This document shows positions 44,430 to 52,996 of a stretch of 64,000 bases of DNA, in pieces; position 1 is the first letter of the stretch; every line of letters starts with the position of its first letter. A program made the position numbers and the translations under genes. Source of the DNA: Aliiruegeria lutimaris (GTDB lineage: Bacteria; Pseudomonadota; Alphaproteobacteria; Rhodobacterales; Rhodobacteraceae); NCBI RefSeq assembly GCF_900099935.1, contig NZ_FNEK01000019.1, positions 25,545 to 89,544 of the forward strand, given 5' to 3'. The notes under the pieces were generated by a model. It saw nothing but the letters and a program-made list of their open reading frames with translations, was not told the DNA's origin and ran no database searches.

Positions 44430-44966
44430 ATGACCAACAGCGATCTCAGTCGCGATCCACCGGCCTTTCTGGTATGGATGGACGCGTTTCTCGACGGCCT
44501 CGCGAACATATGCCGGCTAGTGACCGGCGTTTCGCTGGTTGTCCTAACCGTCATCTTTGGCTGGCTGGTCTTCGGCCGGTACGTCCTGAATGCCACACCG
44601 ACCTGGGTCGAGCAGGTTGCGCTGCTTCTGGTGATGGTGATCGCATTTCTGGGCGCGGCAGTCGGTGTTCACGATCACACGCACATATCCGTCGCCGTCC
44701 TGCGCACAGCAGTGTCAGCCAAGGTCAGGCTGGTTCTGGTCATCGTCAGCGACGTGCTGATGGTCGGGTTCGGAGCGTTGATGATCCGCTACGGGGCCGA
44801 ACTCACGCTGTTCAAATGGGATTCCCAGATTCCGCTGATCCAGATGCCTGAGGGTCTGCGTTCACTGCCGCTTACGATTTGCGGCGGCCTGATCGTGCTG
44901 TTCTCGCTCGGCCACATCGTGCGTCTCCTGTTCGGGAACGACATGCGCACAGACTCCATTCAATAG
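44430..44966 (+). CDS. dctQ: TRAP transporter small permease DctQ
   Basis: The product has 178 residues with four membrane segments: GVSLVVLTVIFGWLVFGRYV, VEQVALLLVMVIAFLGAAVG, LVLVIVSDVLMVGFGALMIR and LTICGGLIVLFSLGHIVRLL. The FGRYVLNATPTWVEQ motif at the first loop is the DctQ fingerprint. It binds the large permease encoded 9 bases downstream. Confidence 0.9.
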   Translation: MTNSDLSRDPPAFLVWMDAFLDGLANICRLVTGVSLVVLTVIFGWLVFGRYVLNATPTWVEQVALLLVMVIAFLGAAVGVHDHTHISVAVLRTAVSAKVRLVLVIVSDVLMVGFGALMIRYGAELTLFKWDSQIPLIQMPEGLRSLPLTICGGLIVLFSLGHIVRLLFGNDMRTDSIQ

Positions 44967-44975
44967 GACACAGTC

Positions 44976-46253
44976 ATGGGTCTTCTCGTTCTTCTTGGTC
45001 TCTTTGCACTCTGCGTCGTCGTTGGTGTTCCGGTGGCCTTCGCTTTGGGTATCTCCGCTCTCGCGGCCTTCTGGTTCGAAGGCTTGCCGCTGATGATCGG
45101 GTTTCAACGGATCATCTCCGGCATCAACGTCTTTGCGCTCATGGCGATCCCGTTCTTCATCTTTGCTGGCGAGCTGATGTTTCACGGTGGTATCGCCCAG
45201 CGGCTCGTTCGCTTCGCCTCGGCCGCGGTGGGCGCGGTCCGCGGTGGCCTCGGTATCGTGAACGTCCTGTCCTCAATGCTGTTCGGAGGCATTTCGGGGT
45301 CCGCCATCGCCGACATCTCCGCCCTTGGTTCGATCATGATCCCGGTCATGAAGGAGAAGGGCTATGACACCGACTATGCGGTCAATGTCACAGTCACATC
45401 GTCGCTGGCCGGTATCATCATCCCGCCCAGCCACAACATGATCATATACGCCATCGCGGCCGGTGGTGGCATTTCGATCTCGAAGCTGTTCCTGGCTGGC
45501 GTGGTTCCGGGGGTTCTGATGTGCCTGTGCCTGGCGCTCGCGGCCTATGTGGTCGCCGTTCGGCGCGGCTACAAGGGCGAGCCCTTTCCCGGCTGGAGGG
45601 CGCTCGCGTTCAGCTTCCTCGATGCGATCCCGGGCCTGATGACTGCTGTCATCATTGTCGGTGGTGTGCTCTCCGGGGTGTTTACCGTCACCGAATCCGG
45701 TGCCTTCGGCGCGATCTACGCCTTTGTCGTGACACTCCTGTTCTACCGCAATCTGACCTGGATGAAGTTCCGCACGGCGGTCAGTTCCGCCGTCAAGACA
45801 ACCGCCATGGTCATGATCCTGATCGCCTGTGCCGGTGCTTTCGCCTACATGCTGACATTCTACAGGGTGCCCAACCTGACGGTCGAGTTCCTGACCGGGC
45901 TGACCGAAAACCGGATCCTCATCCTGCTGATGATCAACCTGGCTCTCCTGCTGCTGGGCATGATCATGGATATGGCGGCGCTGATCCTGATCTGTACGCC
46001 CATCTTTCTGCCTGTCGCCACGAGCCTCGGGATCGACCCGATGCAGTTCGGAATGATCCTGCTGGTGAACCTCGGGCTCGGGCTGTGCACGCCGCCGGTC
46101 GGAACCTGCCTCTTCGCCGGTTGCGCGGTCGGGAGGCTCCCGATGGAAAAGGCCGTCAGGACGATCTGGCCGTTCTACCTCGCGATCCTCGTCGCATTGA
46201 TGCTGATCACCTTCGTTCCGGCGATCTCGATGACCCTGCCCGGATTGATCTGA
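44976..46253 (+). CDS. dctM: TRAP transporter large permease DctM
   Basis: The product has 425 residues and 11-12 membrane segments. Motifs include INVFALMAIPFFIFAGELMF, SSMLFGGISGSAIADISALG, TVTSSLAGIIIPPSHNMIIY and MDMAALILICTPIFLPVATS, which form the two sodium/substrate loops of DctM proteins. It completes the DctPQM importer. Its start is 9 bases after dctQ. A short GC hairpin (46283-46290 with 46300-46307) follows. Confidence 0.92.
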   Translation: MGLLVLLGLFALCVVVGVPVAFALGISALAAFWFEGLPLMIGFQRIISGINVFALMAIPFFIFAGELMFHGGIAQRLVRFASAAVGAVRGGLGIVNVLSSMLFGGISGSAIADISALGSIMIPVMKEKGYDTDYAVNVTVTSSLAGIIIPPSHNMIIYAIAAGGGISISKLFLAGVVPGVLMCLCLALAAYVVAVRRGYKGEPFPGWRALAFSFLDAIPGLMTAVIIVGGVLSGVFTVTESGAFGAIYAFVVTLLFYRNLTWMKFRTAVSSAVKTTAMVMILIACAGAFAYMLTFYRVPNLTVEFLTGLTENRILILLMINLALLLLGMIMDMAALILICTPIFLPVATSLGIDPMQFGMILLVNLGLGLCTPPVGTCLFAGCAVGRLPMEKAVRTIWPFYLAILVALMLITFVPAISMTLPGLI

Positions 46254-46282
46254 CCGTCACAACCACGTGCGCCATGCACCAA

Positions 46283-46307
46283 GGCCGGGCAGATCGAGCG
46301 CCCGGCC
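46283..46307 (+). terminator. 8-bp hairpin after dctM
   Basis: Arms GGCCGGGC (46283-46290) and GCCCGGCC (46300-46307) pair with a 9-base loop. It lies between dctM and the broken oxidoreductase gene. It has no clear U-run; transcription into the following genes is likely to continue in part. Confidence 0.5.
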
Positions 46308-46323
46308 AGAAAAGGAGCATCCC

Positions 46324-46526
46324 ATGCCGAAAGTCCTGATCCATGGAACGTGGTTCGCCGGTCATCGGACAGGTGCTGGCACCATCTGGTACGGGCGTTC
46401 GTCAGGGATATCCGCGGCGAGGCCGCCGAACCCTATCCGACATTCCGGGAGGGCAGCCTCTACCGGCAGGTCATCGAAATCGCTCGCGAGCACGACAACT
46501 GGACAGATGTTTCCGGGTTGAACTGA
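46324..46526 (+). pseudogene. Gfo/Idh/MocA oxidoreductase remnant with large internal deletion
   Basis: A good ribosome site (AAGGAG) and ATG 46324 begin MPKVLIHGTWFAGH, a degraded dinucleotide-binding start. After about 19 codons the frame changes, and the rest is the C-terminus of a Gfo/Idh/MocA-type protein: HHLVRAFVRDIRGEAAEPYP, TFREGSLYRQVIEIAREHDN, ending SGLN at a TGA. About 300 codons in the middle are missing. Only the two ends of the gene survive, which points to a deletion in place. Confidence 0.7.
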
Positions 46527-46555
46527 ACAGGCCGTCGGAAAGGGAGCTATCCAAA

Positions 46556-47782
46556 ATGAAGATAACCGATGCCAAGGTTTTTGTCGGCGGCCCCGCCAAG
46601 AACTATGTCACTTTGAAGATCATGACTGATCAGGGTGTCTACGGTCTGGGCGACGCGACGCTCAACAATCGCGAGACACTTCCGGCCGCGTACCTGCGAG
46701 ACTACCTGATCCCGAACCTGATCGGGATGGACCCTCGCAACAGCGAGGACATCTGGCAGTTCTTCTATCGCGGTGCCTATTTCCGTCGCGGCCCCATCGC
46801 CATGGCCGCTTATGGTGCCATCGACATGGCGCTGTGGGATATCAAGGGTAAACTCGCAGGAATGCCGCTTTACCAGCTATTCGGCGGCAAGAGCCGCGAC
46901 GGCGCGTTGGTCTACGCCCATGCGACCGGCGCCGATCTCGAAGACCTGATGGATTCCATCGCCTACTACGTGGAGCAGGGCTACAAGGCAGTGCGCGTGC
47001 AATGCGGAATCCCGGGCATGCCGACGGCCAGCTATGCCGTTCCGGAAGAGAAGGGCCATACCCGGAACTACATCACCGACTACACCGGCATTCGGCCCAA
47101 GGTAGAAATCTGGGATACCGACCGCTACAGGCGCTACATGCCCGAGGCGCTTGCCCGGATCCGCGAACGCTTTGGCCCCGACCTGAAGATCCTGCACGAC
47201 GTGCACCACCGGCTGACGCCACGCGAGGCGGCCGAGTTCGCCAAGGCGGTCGAACCGGTCGGGCTGTTCTGGCTGGAGGACCCGACGCCCGCCGAGGATC
47301 AGGATGCGCTCAGGCTCCTGCGCCAGCACTCCACTGTGCCGGTCGCGATCGGCGAGGTCTTCAACTCGATCTGGGATTGCAACAAACTGATCGAGAACGA
47401 GTTGATCGACTTCATTCGGGTGGCCGTCACCTATGCCGGTGGGATCACGCATGTGAAACGCATCGTGGATCTCGCGGGGTTGCACCACGTCCGCACCGGG
47501 TTCCACGGTGCACCGAGCCACTCGCCCCTTGGCATGGCAGCGCAAGCGCACCTGAACGCCTGGGCCCCCAATTTCGGCATTCAGGAATACCTGGTGCTGG
47601 GCACGCCCGAATGCGACGCGTTGTTCCCATCAGAACACAACATGAGAAACGGCATGATGTATGTGAGCGACGCACCCGGTCTGGGCGTCGACTTCGACGA
47701 GGGGGAGGCAGGGCGATATGAGTACAAACCCGCCAGTCACCCAGTCGTCAGATTGGAAGATGGGACGATGTGGAACTACTGA
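46556..47782 (+). CDS. manD: D-mannonate dehydratase-type enolase-superfamily enzyme
   Basis: The product has 408 residues. It aligns end to end with ManD of Novosphingobium. The magnesium ligands are D215 (HDVHHRL), E241 (WLEDPTPAEDQ) and E267 (AIGEVFNS), each five residues on from the known D210/E236/E262. H217, R147 and Y160 occupy the acid/base positions. It dehydrates mannonate or gluconate to 2-keto-3-deoxygluconate (KDG), the same intermediate that DEH reduction yields. ATG 46556, behind GGGAG, is chosen over a longer frame from 46343 that reads through the broken neighbour. Confidence 0.9.
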   Translation: MKITDAKVFVGGPAKNYVTLKIMTDQGVYGLGDATLNNRETLPAAYLRDYLIPNLIGMDPRNSEDIWQFFYRGAYFRRGPIAMAAYGAIDMALWDIKGKLAGMPLYQLFGGKSRDGALVYAHATGADLEDLMDSIAYYVEQGYKAVRVQCGIPGMPTASYAVPEEKGHTRNYITDYTGIRPKVEIWDTDRYRRYMPEALARIRERFGPDLKILHDVHHRLTPREAAEFAKAVEPVGLFWLEDPTPAEDQDALRLLRQHSTVPVAIGEVFNSIWDCNKLIENELIDFIRVAVTYAGGITHVKRIVDLAGLHHVRTGFHGAPSHSPLGMAAQAHLNAWAPNFGIQEYLVLGTPECDALFPSEHNMRNGMMYVSDAPGLGVDFDEGEAGRYEYKPASHPVVRLEDGTMWNY

Positions 47783-47918
47783 ACGTGTCTTGGCAAACGC
47801 CGAAGATAACCCGTTTCGTGCCTTGCCGCCTGGCCGGGAAGCCCGTGCGGCCTGGGTGCGTTCGTCCCAATCGACCCGGTGCATCCTGATCTTTTTCCAC
47901 CGCTCAGAGGAAACCAAA

Positions 47919-48662
47919 ATGCCGAATCCACTGTCCGCAGATTCCATCACTCTGCATCCGGAAACCCTCACACGTTTGTCACATGCGAGCACGGCGACAA
48001 TCGCGACACTTCTATACAAACGGGGATATCACAACGCGTATGTTCAAGGAGTCGCGCGGCTTGGATCGGATAAGCGGCCACTCGTTGGTCCGGCCTACAC
48101 GTTGCGCTACATTCCTGCGCGTCCGGACACCGATCCGATCGAGGCCTTTCGTGAACCCGACCATCCGCAACGCGTTGCCGTGGAAGAATGTCCCGAAGGC
48201 GCGGTCCTGGTGATGGATTGTCGCCAGGATTGTTCAGCCGCATCTGCCGGCTCGATACTTCTGACGCGCCTGCAGGTACGCGGCGCAGCGGGCGTGGTGA
48301 CGGACGGCGGAATCCGCGATGCTGCGGGCGCAGCCAACCTCGACATGCCTGTATTCGCAGCCAAGCCCTCGGCTCCGACCAACCTGACGAAGCACCATGC
48401 CGTGGATATTGGCATGCCCGTTGGCTGTGGCGGCGTCGCGGTTTACCCCGGTGACATAGTTGTTGGCGACGGCGATGGCGTCATGGTCATTCCGCGCCAC
48501 TTGGCTGACGAGGTCGCCGTAGAGAGCGTCGACATGGAACTGTTCGAGGACTTCGTACTGGGTGAAGTCAATCGCGGTGTTCCGATCAAGGGCCTTTATC
48601 CACCAACAGATCCCGACACACTCCTGCGTTTTGACAACTGGCGGACTCGCAAAAGGGGTTGA
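47919..48662 (+). CDS. RraA-fold protein, possible sugar-acid aldolase or decarboxylase
   Basis: The product has 247 residues of the RraA/HMG-CHA aldolase fold (GPAYTLRYIP, GAVLVMDCRQDC, AAGVVTDGGIRD, YPGDIVVGDGDGVMVIP). Compared with GalC of this window, the Asp of the D-x20-R-D signature is Ser112 here, while R133-D134 remain. The true metal-site chemistry may therefore differ. Proteins of this branch occur in sugar-acid clusters and are often labelled RNase regulator RraA, which is unlikely here. It ends the polyuronate cluster, where an aldolase for KDG or a related keto acid would be expected. ATG 47919 has AGAGGAAA. Confidence 0.7.
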   Translation: MPNPLSADSITLHPETLTRLSHASTATIATLLYKRGYHNAYVQGVARLGSDKRPLVGPAYTLRYIPARPDTDPIEAFREPDHPQRVAVEECPEGAVLVMDCRQDCSAASAGSILLTRLQVRGAAGVVTDGGIRDAAGAANLDMPVFAAKPSAPTNLTKHHAVDIGMPVGCGGVAVYPGDIVVGDGDGVMVIPRHLADEVAVESVDMELFEDFVLGEVNRGVPIKGLYPPTDPDTLLRFDNWRTRKRG

Positions 48663-48684
48663 GGGTCACGTCAGAGCAACTTCG

Positions 48685-49221
48685 CTAGCGGTGGAGTTGA
48701 GGTAGCCCCCTGGCCGGCAGGGTATTGCAACGCAATGCCCGAGAGGGGACCAGGAGGTCCATCGGCCCCTCAGCGCGGCGATACGGGATCTGAACTTTCA
48801 AGGATTTCTGTCTCCGGCACAGGGTCGAATAGTCCGGAACGGGCCAATCCAGGTCGGCCAGACGCAACAGGCTCGCGACCATTCCCGCAGTCTGCCTGAG
48901 CGGAAGCTTGCACGAAACCTTGATCGACAGGCAGAACTGGATCGCCGCATCCGAGAATGCCGGTGCTGGCCCCGGCCGTCCCTCACGCGGCGCGTACCGG
49001 GTCATCTCCTTGCCAGCCAGATGAGCAACGATCCTCGTTTCCTGAGCGCGGTGTTGTAACAGGCCCAGGTTGTCGTGCGGCAGCGTAGAGGTGCGGGATA
49101 CGGCATCCTGACTGTCTAAGCGAATGGATTCGCGTTGTGAATCCTTCGCCGACAGAGTTTTGCAAAAACGCCCGTGTGACCCTTGGGATGATCGGGACGG
49201 GCAGACTTGCAATGGTGCCAC
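48685..49221 (-). mobile_element. IS5-family transposase fragment
   Basis: The minus frame holds the N-terminal third of an IS5-group DDE transposase (GKEMTRYAPREGRPGPAPAF, SDAAIQFCLSIKVSCKLPLR, QTAGMVASLLRLADLDWPVP, DYSTLCRRQKSLKVQIPYRR). After RRAEGPMDLLV it changes to unrelated codons and stops, so the catalytic core is absent. The segment nearer 49221 has no similarity I recognise and may include an end of the element. It is non-functional. Confidence 0.8.
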
Positions 49222-49264
49222 TTCCCCAATAACACTACCCGTGAACTAACGGAAAGCCCTCGGT

Positions 49265-50200
49265 TTGAGCGAAGAGATCACAAATTACTCGGTGACGTCC
49301 GAATTCTGGAACGATTTCCATTTTTCAGACGAATTCCTTCGCGGGGAATGGTCCTTTCACCCTACAGCCAAGGCACGGTTGCACCGGCTTTTGGGCGCTC
49401 CAACCCGTGAAGACTGGTTCTGTAGTCGCTATCTCAAAGGACGCAAGAACCTGCGAGCCCTCGGAAGCGGCACGGGGCGTTGCGAAACCGAACTCAGAAT
49501 ACTGAGCAAGAGCGAGATCTCCAGCTACGATCTGTGTGATGTAAGCCCCGTGGCGCTGGAGGCAGGAAAGGAATACGCATGAGAGCTCGGCGTCGAACAG
49601 CGCGCCAGATTCCTTTGCGAGGACATCCACAAAGTGGACCTTCCGGATGCGTCCTATGACGTCATCACTTTTATCGCCTCTTTGCATCATTTCGATGATC
49701 TGGATGGTATTCTCAAGCGGTGCGAACGAGCACTTGCGCCTGGCGGCGTCCTATGGGCGACCGAGTATATCGGTCCCGACTATTTTGATTACCCGGAGGA
49801 GCACCGCGACCTCGCGCGCCGCCTCTGGCGTACCCTGGGCCCCGAGGTGAAGAAAACCTGGATACCTGAACTGCAATTTCCCACGGTCGAACAGGTGATC
49901 GAGGCTGATCCAACGGAATCGATCCATTCCTCCGAGATTCCCAGGGCCATGAAAGAAGCCTTCGAGGACGTGGAAATTATTCCCACCTACGGAACTTTCG
50001 CGTTCATCTTGTTCTGGGGGCTGAACCATGACGCTCTCTACGAAACGGACATCGGACGAGAATTCGCCGCAACCGTGATGGACCTCGATACCGCATTGAT
50101 CGACAGCGGCGCATTGCCCCATTACTTCGCCTACCTGATTGGCAGGAAACCGAACCGGATAAACCGAATTGCGCGTCGATTAGGCTTCGTTAAGCGCTGA
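49265..50200 (+). pseudogene. Class I SAM methyltransferase interrupted by one in-frame TGA
   Basis: A single frame runs from TTG 49265 to 50200, broken only by TGA at 49580-49582. Before it are SAM motif I LGSGTGRCE and DLCDVSPVALEAG; directly after it are ELGVEQRARFLCEDIHKVDL, SYDVITFIASLHHFDD and ALAPGGVLWATEYIG. Alignment logic is continuous across the stop, so it is a nonsense mutation (for example from CGA) with no frameshift. The joined protein would have about 311 residues. The start lies close to the IS5 scar, so the true N-terminus may be lost. The substrate is unknown. Confidence 0.75.
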
Positions 50201-51332
50201 TTTTCCCGGAAACGTGACTGTAACGCAATCTGTCGACCAAGCGCCGCCCAATTCTCCGGCCATGCCTCTCCACGAAAGAATAGCTCAGTTCGATGACGGA
50301 AAGGAACGGAATAAGTGACACCAGGATTAGCCCCGCTGAAAGTACGGAAAAGGTGGCGACCATGTCTGGCAGAAATGTCACCCAGGCAAGCTGCAATCCG
50401 GAGAATATTAAAATGTGCCAAAGGTAGATCGTATAAGAGCGCGACCCCAAGTAGTTGATTACAAGTTTCACACGCCCCCGTCCCTGCAGAAAATCCCGGT
50501 CCAGCGCTGCGATAAAGACGCAGAGTGCCGCACCGAGCGTCATAAGCGATTGGGAGAATGGTGACGATCCGAAAAGGCTTGTTGCACCCAAAAGGGCGAC
50601 AAGGCCGCTGGCAAGAAAGATTAACGCTGCGGGCCGGGACATTTCAAGCCGCTTCCAGCGGTCCGCCGTGAGGTAGATTATTGTTCCCCAGCAAAGCCCG
50701 TCGATACGGAACCACCAAGCGAAATCCGTTACGCCATCCCTGTCGGAAAAAGAATAGACGATGAGGAGTGCGGATGAAAGAAGCAGAAGCGTATTGCGTC
50801 GGCGAAGGGCGACGACAGCAATAGGCCATAGAAGATAGAACTGTTCCTCTAGCGATAAGCTCCAAAAATGGGCGAGCAGCGTGTATGGGCGCTCGTTGAC
50901 CACCTGAATATATGCCCAGATATTCATCCACTCTGTCAAGCTAGCAAACGCACCCCAAGATGCCTGAGAAAAACCTCCGTGAATGGAAAAGATCGACGTC
51001 TCGCCGACAAGTGCCACGACAACCAGCGTGACACCGATAACCAGAACCGCGGGTGGTATCAGGCGAAAAAAACGTTTGATCCAGAAATGGTAGAGGAGAG
51101 TCTTGGCAGGAAGCCTGCCGTGGTCCAGTTCTCGAAACAGCGACATCGTGATGACGTATCCGCTCACGACAAAGAACAGGTCTACGCCGGCTCCGAACCT
51201 TAGCTGGGACGTGTAGTCGAAAACAAGCTGAGGCCAAGGCATCAGGAAAGGCAAGTGCGCAATCATTACCAGCGCTATCGAGATACCGCGCAAGCTCTCG
51301 ATGTCTTGCACTTGCCTGCCTTGTCCTGCCAT
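50190..51332 (-). CDS. Acyltransferase 3 family membrane protein (OafA/YrhL-like)
   Basis: The product has 380 residues and about ten membrane segments. The catalytic His is in the first segment (SLRGISIALVMIAHLPFLMP), followed by FGAGVDLFFVVSGYVIT and the RFFRLIPP motif, with HFWSLSLEEQFYLLWPI in the middle. Such proteins acylate O-antigen, polysaccharide or glycan donors at the inner membrane. Its 3' end overlaps the convergent methyltransferase frame by 11 bases. The start is ATG 51332. The acceptor is unknown. Confidence 0.88.
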   Translation of the reverse strand: MAGQGRQVQDIESLRGISIALVMIAHLPFLMPWPQLVFDYTSQLRFGAGVDLFFVVSGYVITMSLFRELDHGRLPAKTLLYHFWIKRFFRLIPPAVLVIGVTLVVVALVGETSIFSIHGGFSQASWGAFASLTEWMNIWAYIQVVNERPYTLLAHFWSLSLEEQFYLLWPIAVVALRRRNTLLLLSSALLIVYSFSDRDGVTDFAWWFRIDGLCWGTIIYLTADRWKRLEMSRPAALIFLASGLVALLGATSLFGSSPFSQSLMTLGAALCVFIAALDRDFLQGRGRVKLVINYLGSRSYTIYLWHILIFSGLQLAWVTFLPDMVATFSVLSAGLILVSLIPFLSVIELSYSFVERHGRRIGRRLVDRLRYSHVSGKISA

Positions 51333-51826
51333 TCACTCCGGTCTCCAGATTCTCGGACACCTACTATCATCCGCGGGATCACGCTGCCAACACGTTTCGC
51401 CATTCTGAACGGTCGCGGCCGCAAAGAGCCCATGGGGATGCATTGGAGCACCTTCGAGCGACTGGTGCACAAGCATGATAGGCACGTAGAGCAGGCGGTG
51501 AACGGGATAGCCGCCAAGTTCGGGATTTGCGCAAATTTGCGGTGGTTCCAAAATAGGCTCAAATCGCGGGCGGCACGGGGTTGCTACAGGTCGCTGGGTT
51601 AAAGCCCGCGCACCCACTGTTGGAGGTGGCTCGGGAAATCTGAACAGGTGAGTTAGGTGGATTTTCCGTTCCCGATCCAACAGATGCCGGCGCTGAACAC
51701 CTAGCGAACCGCTTGGTTGCGATAGACGTTGCGGCTTGCCTCACGCAATGATTTGACATGGTGCCGGTCCATGGTCACCGTGGCCGACATGCCTCGTTCC
51801 ATCCCTCCCGATTCAGGACAAGAAGA
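51333..51826. other. Region with a probable mobile-element remnant, no intact gene
   Basis: A plus-strand stretch at about 51390-51530 reads ILNGRGRKEPMGMHWSTFER then HVEQAVNGIAAKFGI, and downstream bases carry a short plus-strand GLLQVAG-type tail out of frame. These look like pieces of an element common in alphaproteobacteria, but I cannot name it. No ribosome site or complete frame is present. The last 70 bases likely hold the agmatine deiminase promoter. Confidence 0.3.
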
Positions 51827-52918
51827 ATGGCGAAAGTCTACGATAGCAAGCCAGCTGCAGATGGTTTCCACATGCCGGGCGAGCACGAGCCCCATGCCGA
51901 GATCTGGATAGCCTGGCCCGAGCGCAGCGATAACTGGCGCGATGGCGCCAAGCCGGCGCAGCGAAGCTTTGTCGCGGTCGCCAGGGCAATCGCCGAAGTG
52001 ACGCCGGTCACCATGGCGGTCTCCGCCGCGCAATATGACAACGCGCGCAGCCGGCTTCCGGATTCCGTTCGCGTGGTCGAAATGTCGACCAATGACAGCT
52101 GGATGCGCGATATCGGCCCGACCTTCGTCACGAACGGACAGGGCGAGCGCCGTGGCATCCAGTGGGATTTCAACGCCTGGGGCGGCCTCGTGGACGGTCT
52201 CTATTTCCCCTGGGACAAGGATGACGAGGTCGCCGGAAAGCTCTGCGAGATTCTCCGCGATGACAGCTACAAGGCGGGGATCATCCTCGAAGGTGGCGCG
52301 ATTCACACCGATGGCGACGGCACGCTCTTCACCAGCGAGGAATGCCTGCTGCACCCGTCGCGCAATCCGAATATGAGCAAGGAAGAGATCGAACAGGCGC
52401 TGAAGGATAATCTCGGCGTCGAAAAAGTACTCTGGCTGCCCGAAGGCCTCTATAACGACGAGACCAACGGCCATATCGACAACCTGATGCATGTCGTGAA
52501 ACCCGGCGAGGTGATCCTTTCCTGGACCGAGGACAGGCAGGACCCGCAATACGAGATTTCGCAGCGGGCCTTTGACTTCCTGTCCAGCGCGACCGATGCC
52601 AGGGGGCGATCCCTCAAGATCTACAAGGTCCATATTCCGGGTCCGCTCTACATCACTGAGCAGGAGGCGGCCGGCGTCGACATGTCGGACGGGATGGAGC
52701 GGGAGGCCGGCCAGCGGTTGGCCGGTTCCTATGCCAATTTCCTGATCACCAACGGCCGGATCGTCATGCCGATGCTGGATCCGAAATGGGATGATCAGGC
52801 CCGAGAGGTGCTGCAGGACGCGTTCCCGGGACACGAGATCGTCGGTGTTGCGGCCCGCGAGATCCTTCTTGGTGGTGGAAACGTCCACTGCATCACGCAG
52901 CAAGTGCCAGCGGTCTGA
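51827..52918 (+). CDS. aguA: Agmatine deiminase
   Basis: The product has 363 residues with a five-bladed propeller guanidine-modifying fold. Motifs are FHMPGEHEPHAEIWIAWPER at the start, NDSWMRDIGPTFV (catalytic Asp region), ILEGGAIHTDGDGTLFTSEE, NDETNGHIDNLMHVV (catalytic His) and the nucleophile Cys355 in LGGGNVHCITQQ. It converts agmatine to N-carbamoylputrescine, feeding putrescine or nitrogen supply. ATG 51827 gives the expected N-terminus; a longer frame from 51758 does not. A strong terminator follows. Convergent with the symporter gene. Confidence 0.93.
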   Translation: MAKVYDSKPAADGFHMPGEHEPHAEIWIAWPERSDNWRDGAKPAQRSFVAVARAIAEVTPVTMAVSAAQYDNARSRLPDSVRVVEMSTNDSWMRDIGPTFVTNGQGERRGIQWDFNAWGGLVDGLYFPWDKDDEVAGKLCEILRDDSYKAGIILEGGAIHTDGDGTLFTSEECLLHPSRNPNMSKEEIEQALKDNLGVEKVLWLPEGLYNDETNGHIDNLMHVVKPGEVILSWTEDRQDPQYEISQRAFDFLSSATDARGRSLKIYKVHIPGPLYITEQEAAGVDMSDGMEREAGQRLAGSYANFLITNGRIVMPMLDPKWDDQAREVLQDAFPGHEIVGVAAREILLGGGNVHCITQQVPAV

Positions 52919-52945
52919 TCCCAGGGACGACCTGACCGAAAACGA

Positions 52946-52973
52946 AAAGACCGGGCTGCGATGCCCGGTCTTT
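52946..52973. terminator. Bidirectional intrinsic terminator between aguA and the symporter gene
   Basis: Arms AAAGACCGGGC (52946-52956) and GCCCGGTCTTT (52963-52973) pair over 11 bases with a TGCGAT loop. The A-run on the left and T-run on the right allow it to serve both convergent genes. Confidence 0.85.
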
Positions 52974-52996
52974 CCAACTTGGACCCTTGGAGAAGG

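Noticed and set aside
47919..48662. Naming the RraA-fold protein as RNase E regulator RraA
   Set aside because: The gene closes a sugar-acid operon and carries aldolase-fold residues; an RNase-regulator role has no support here.
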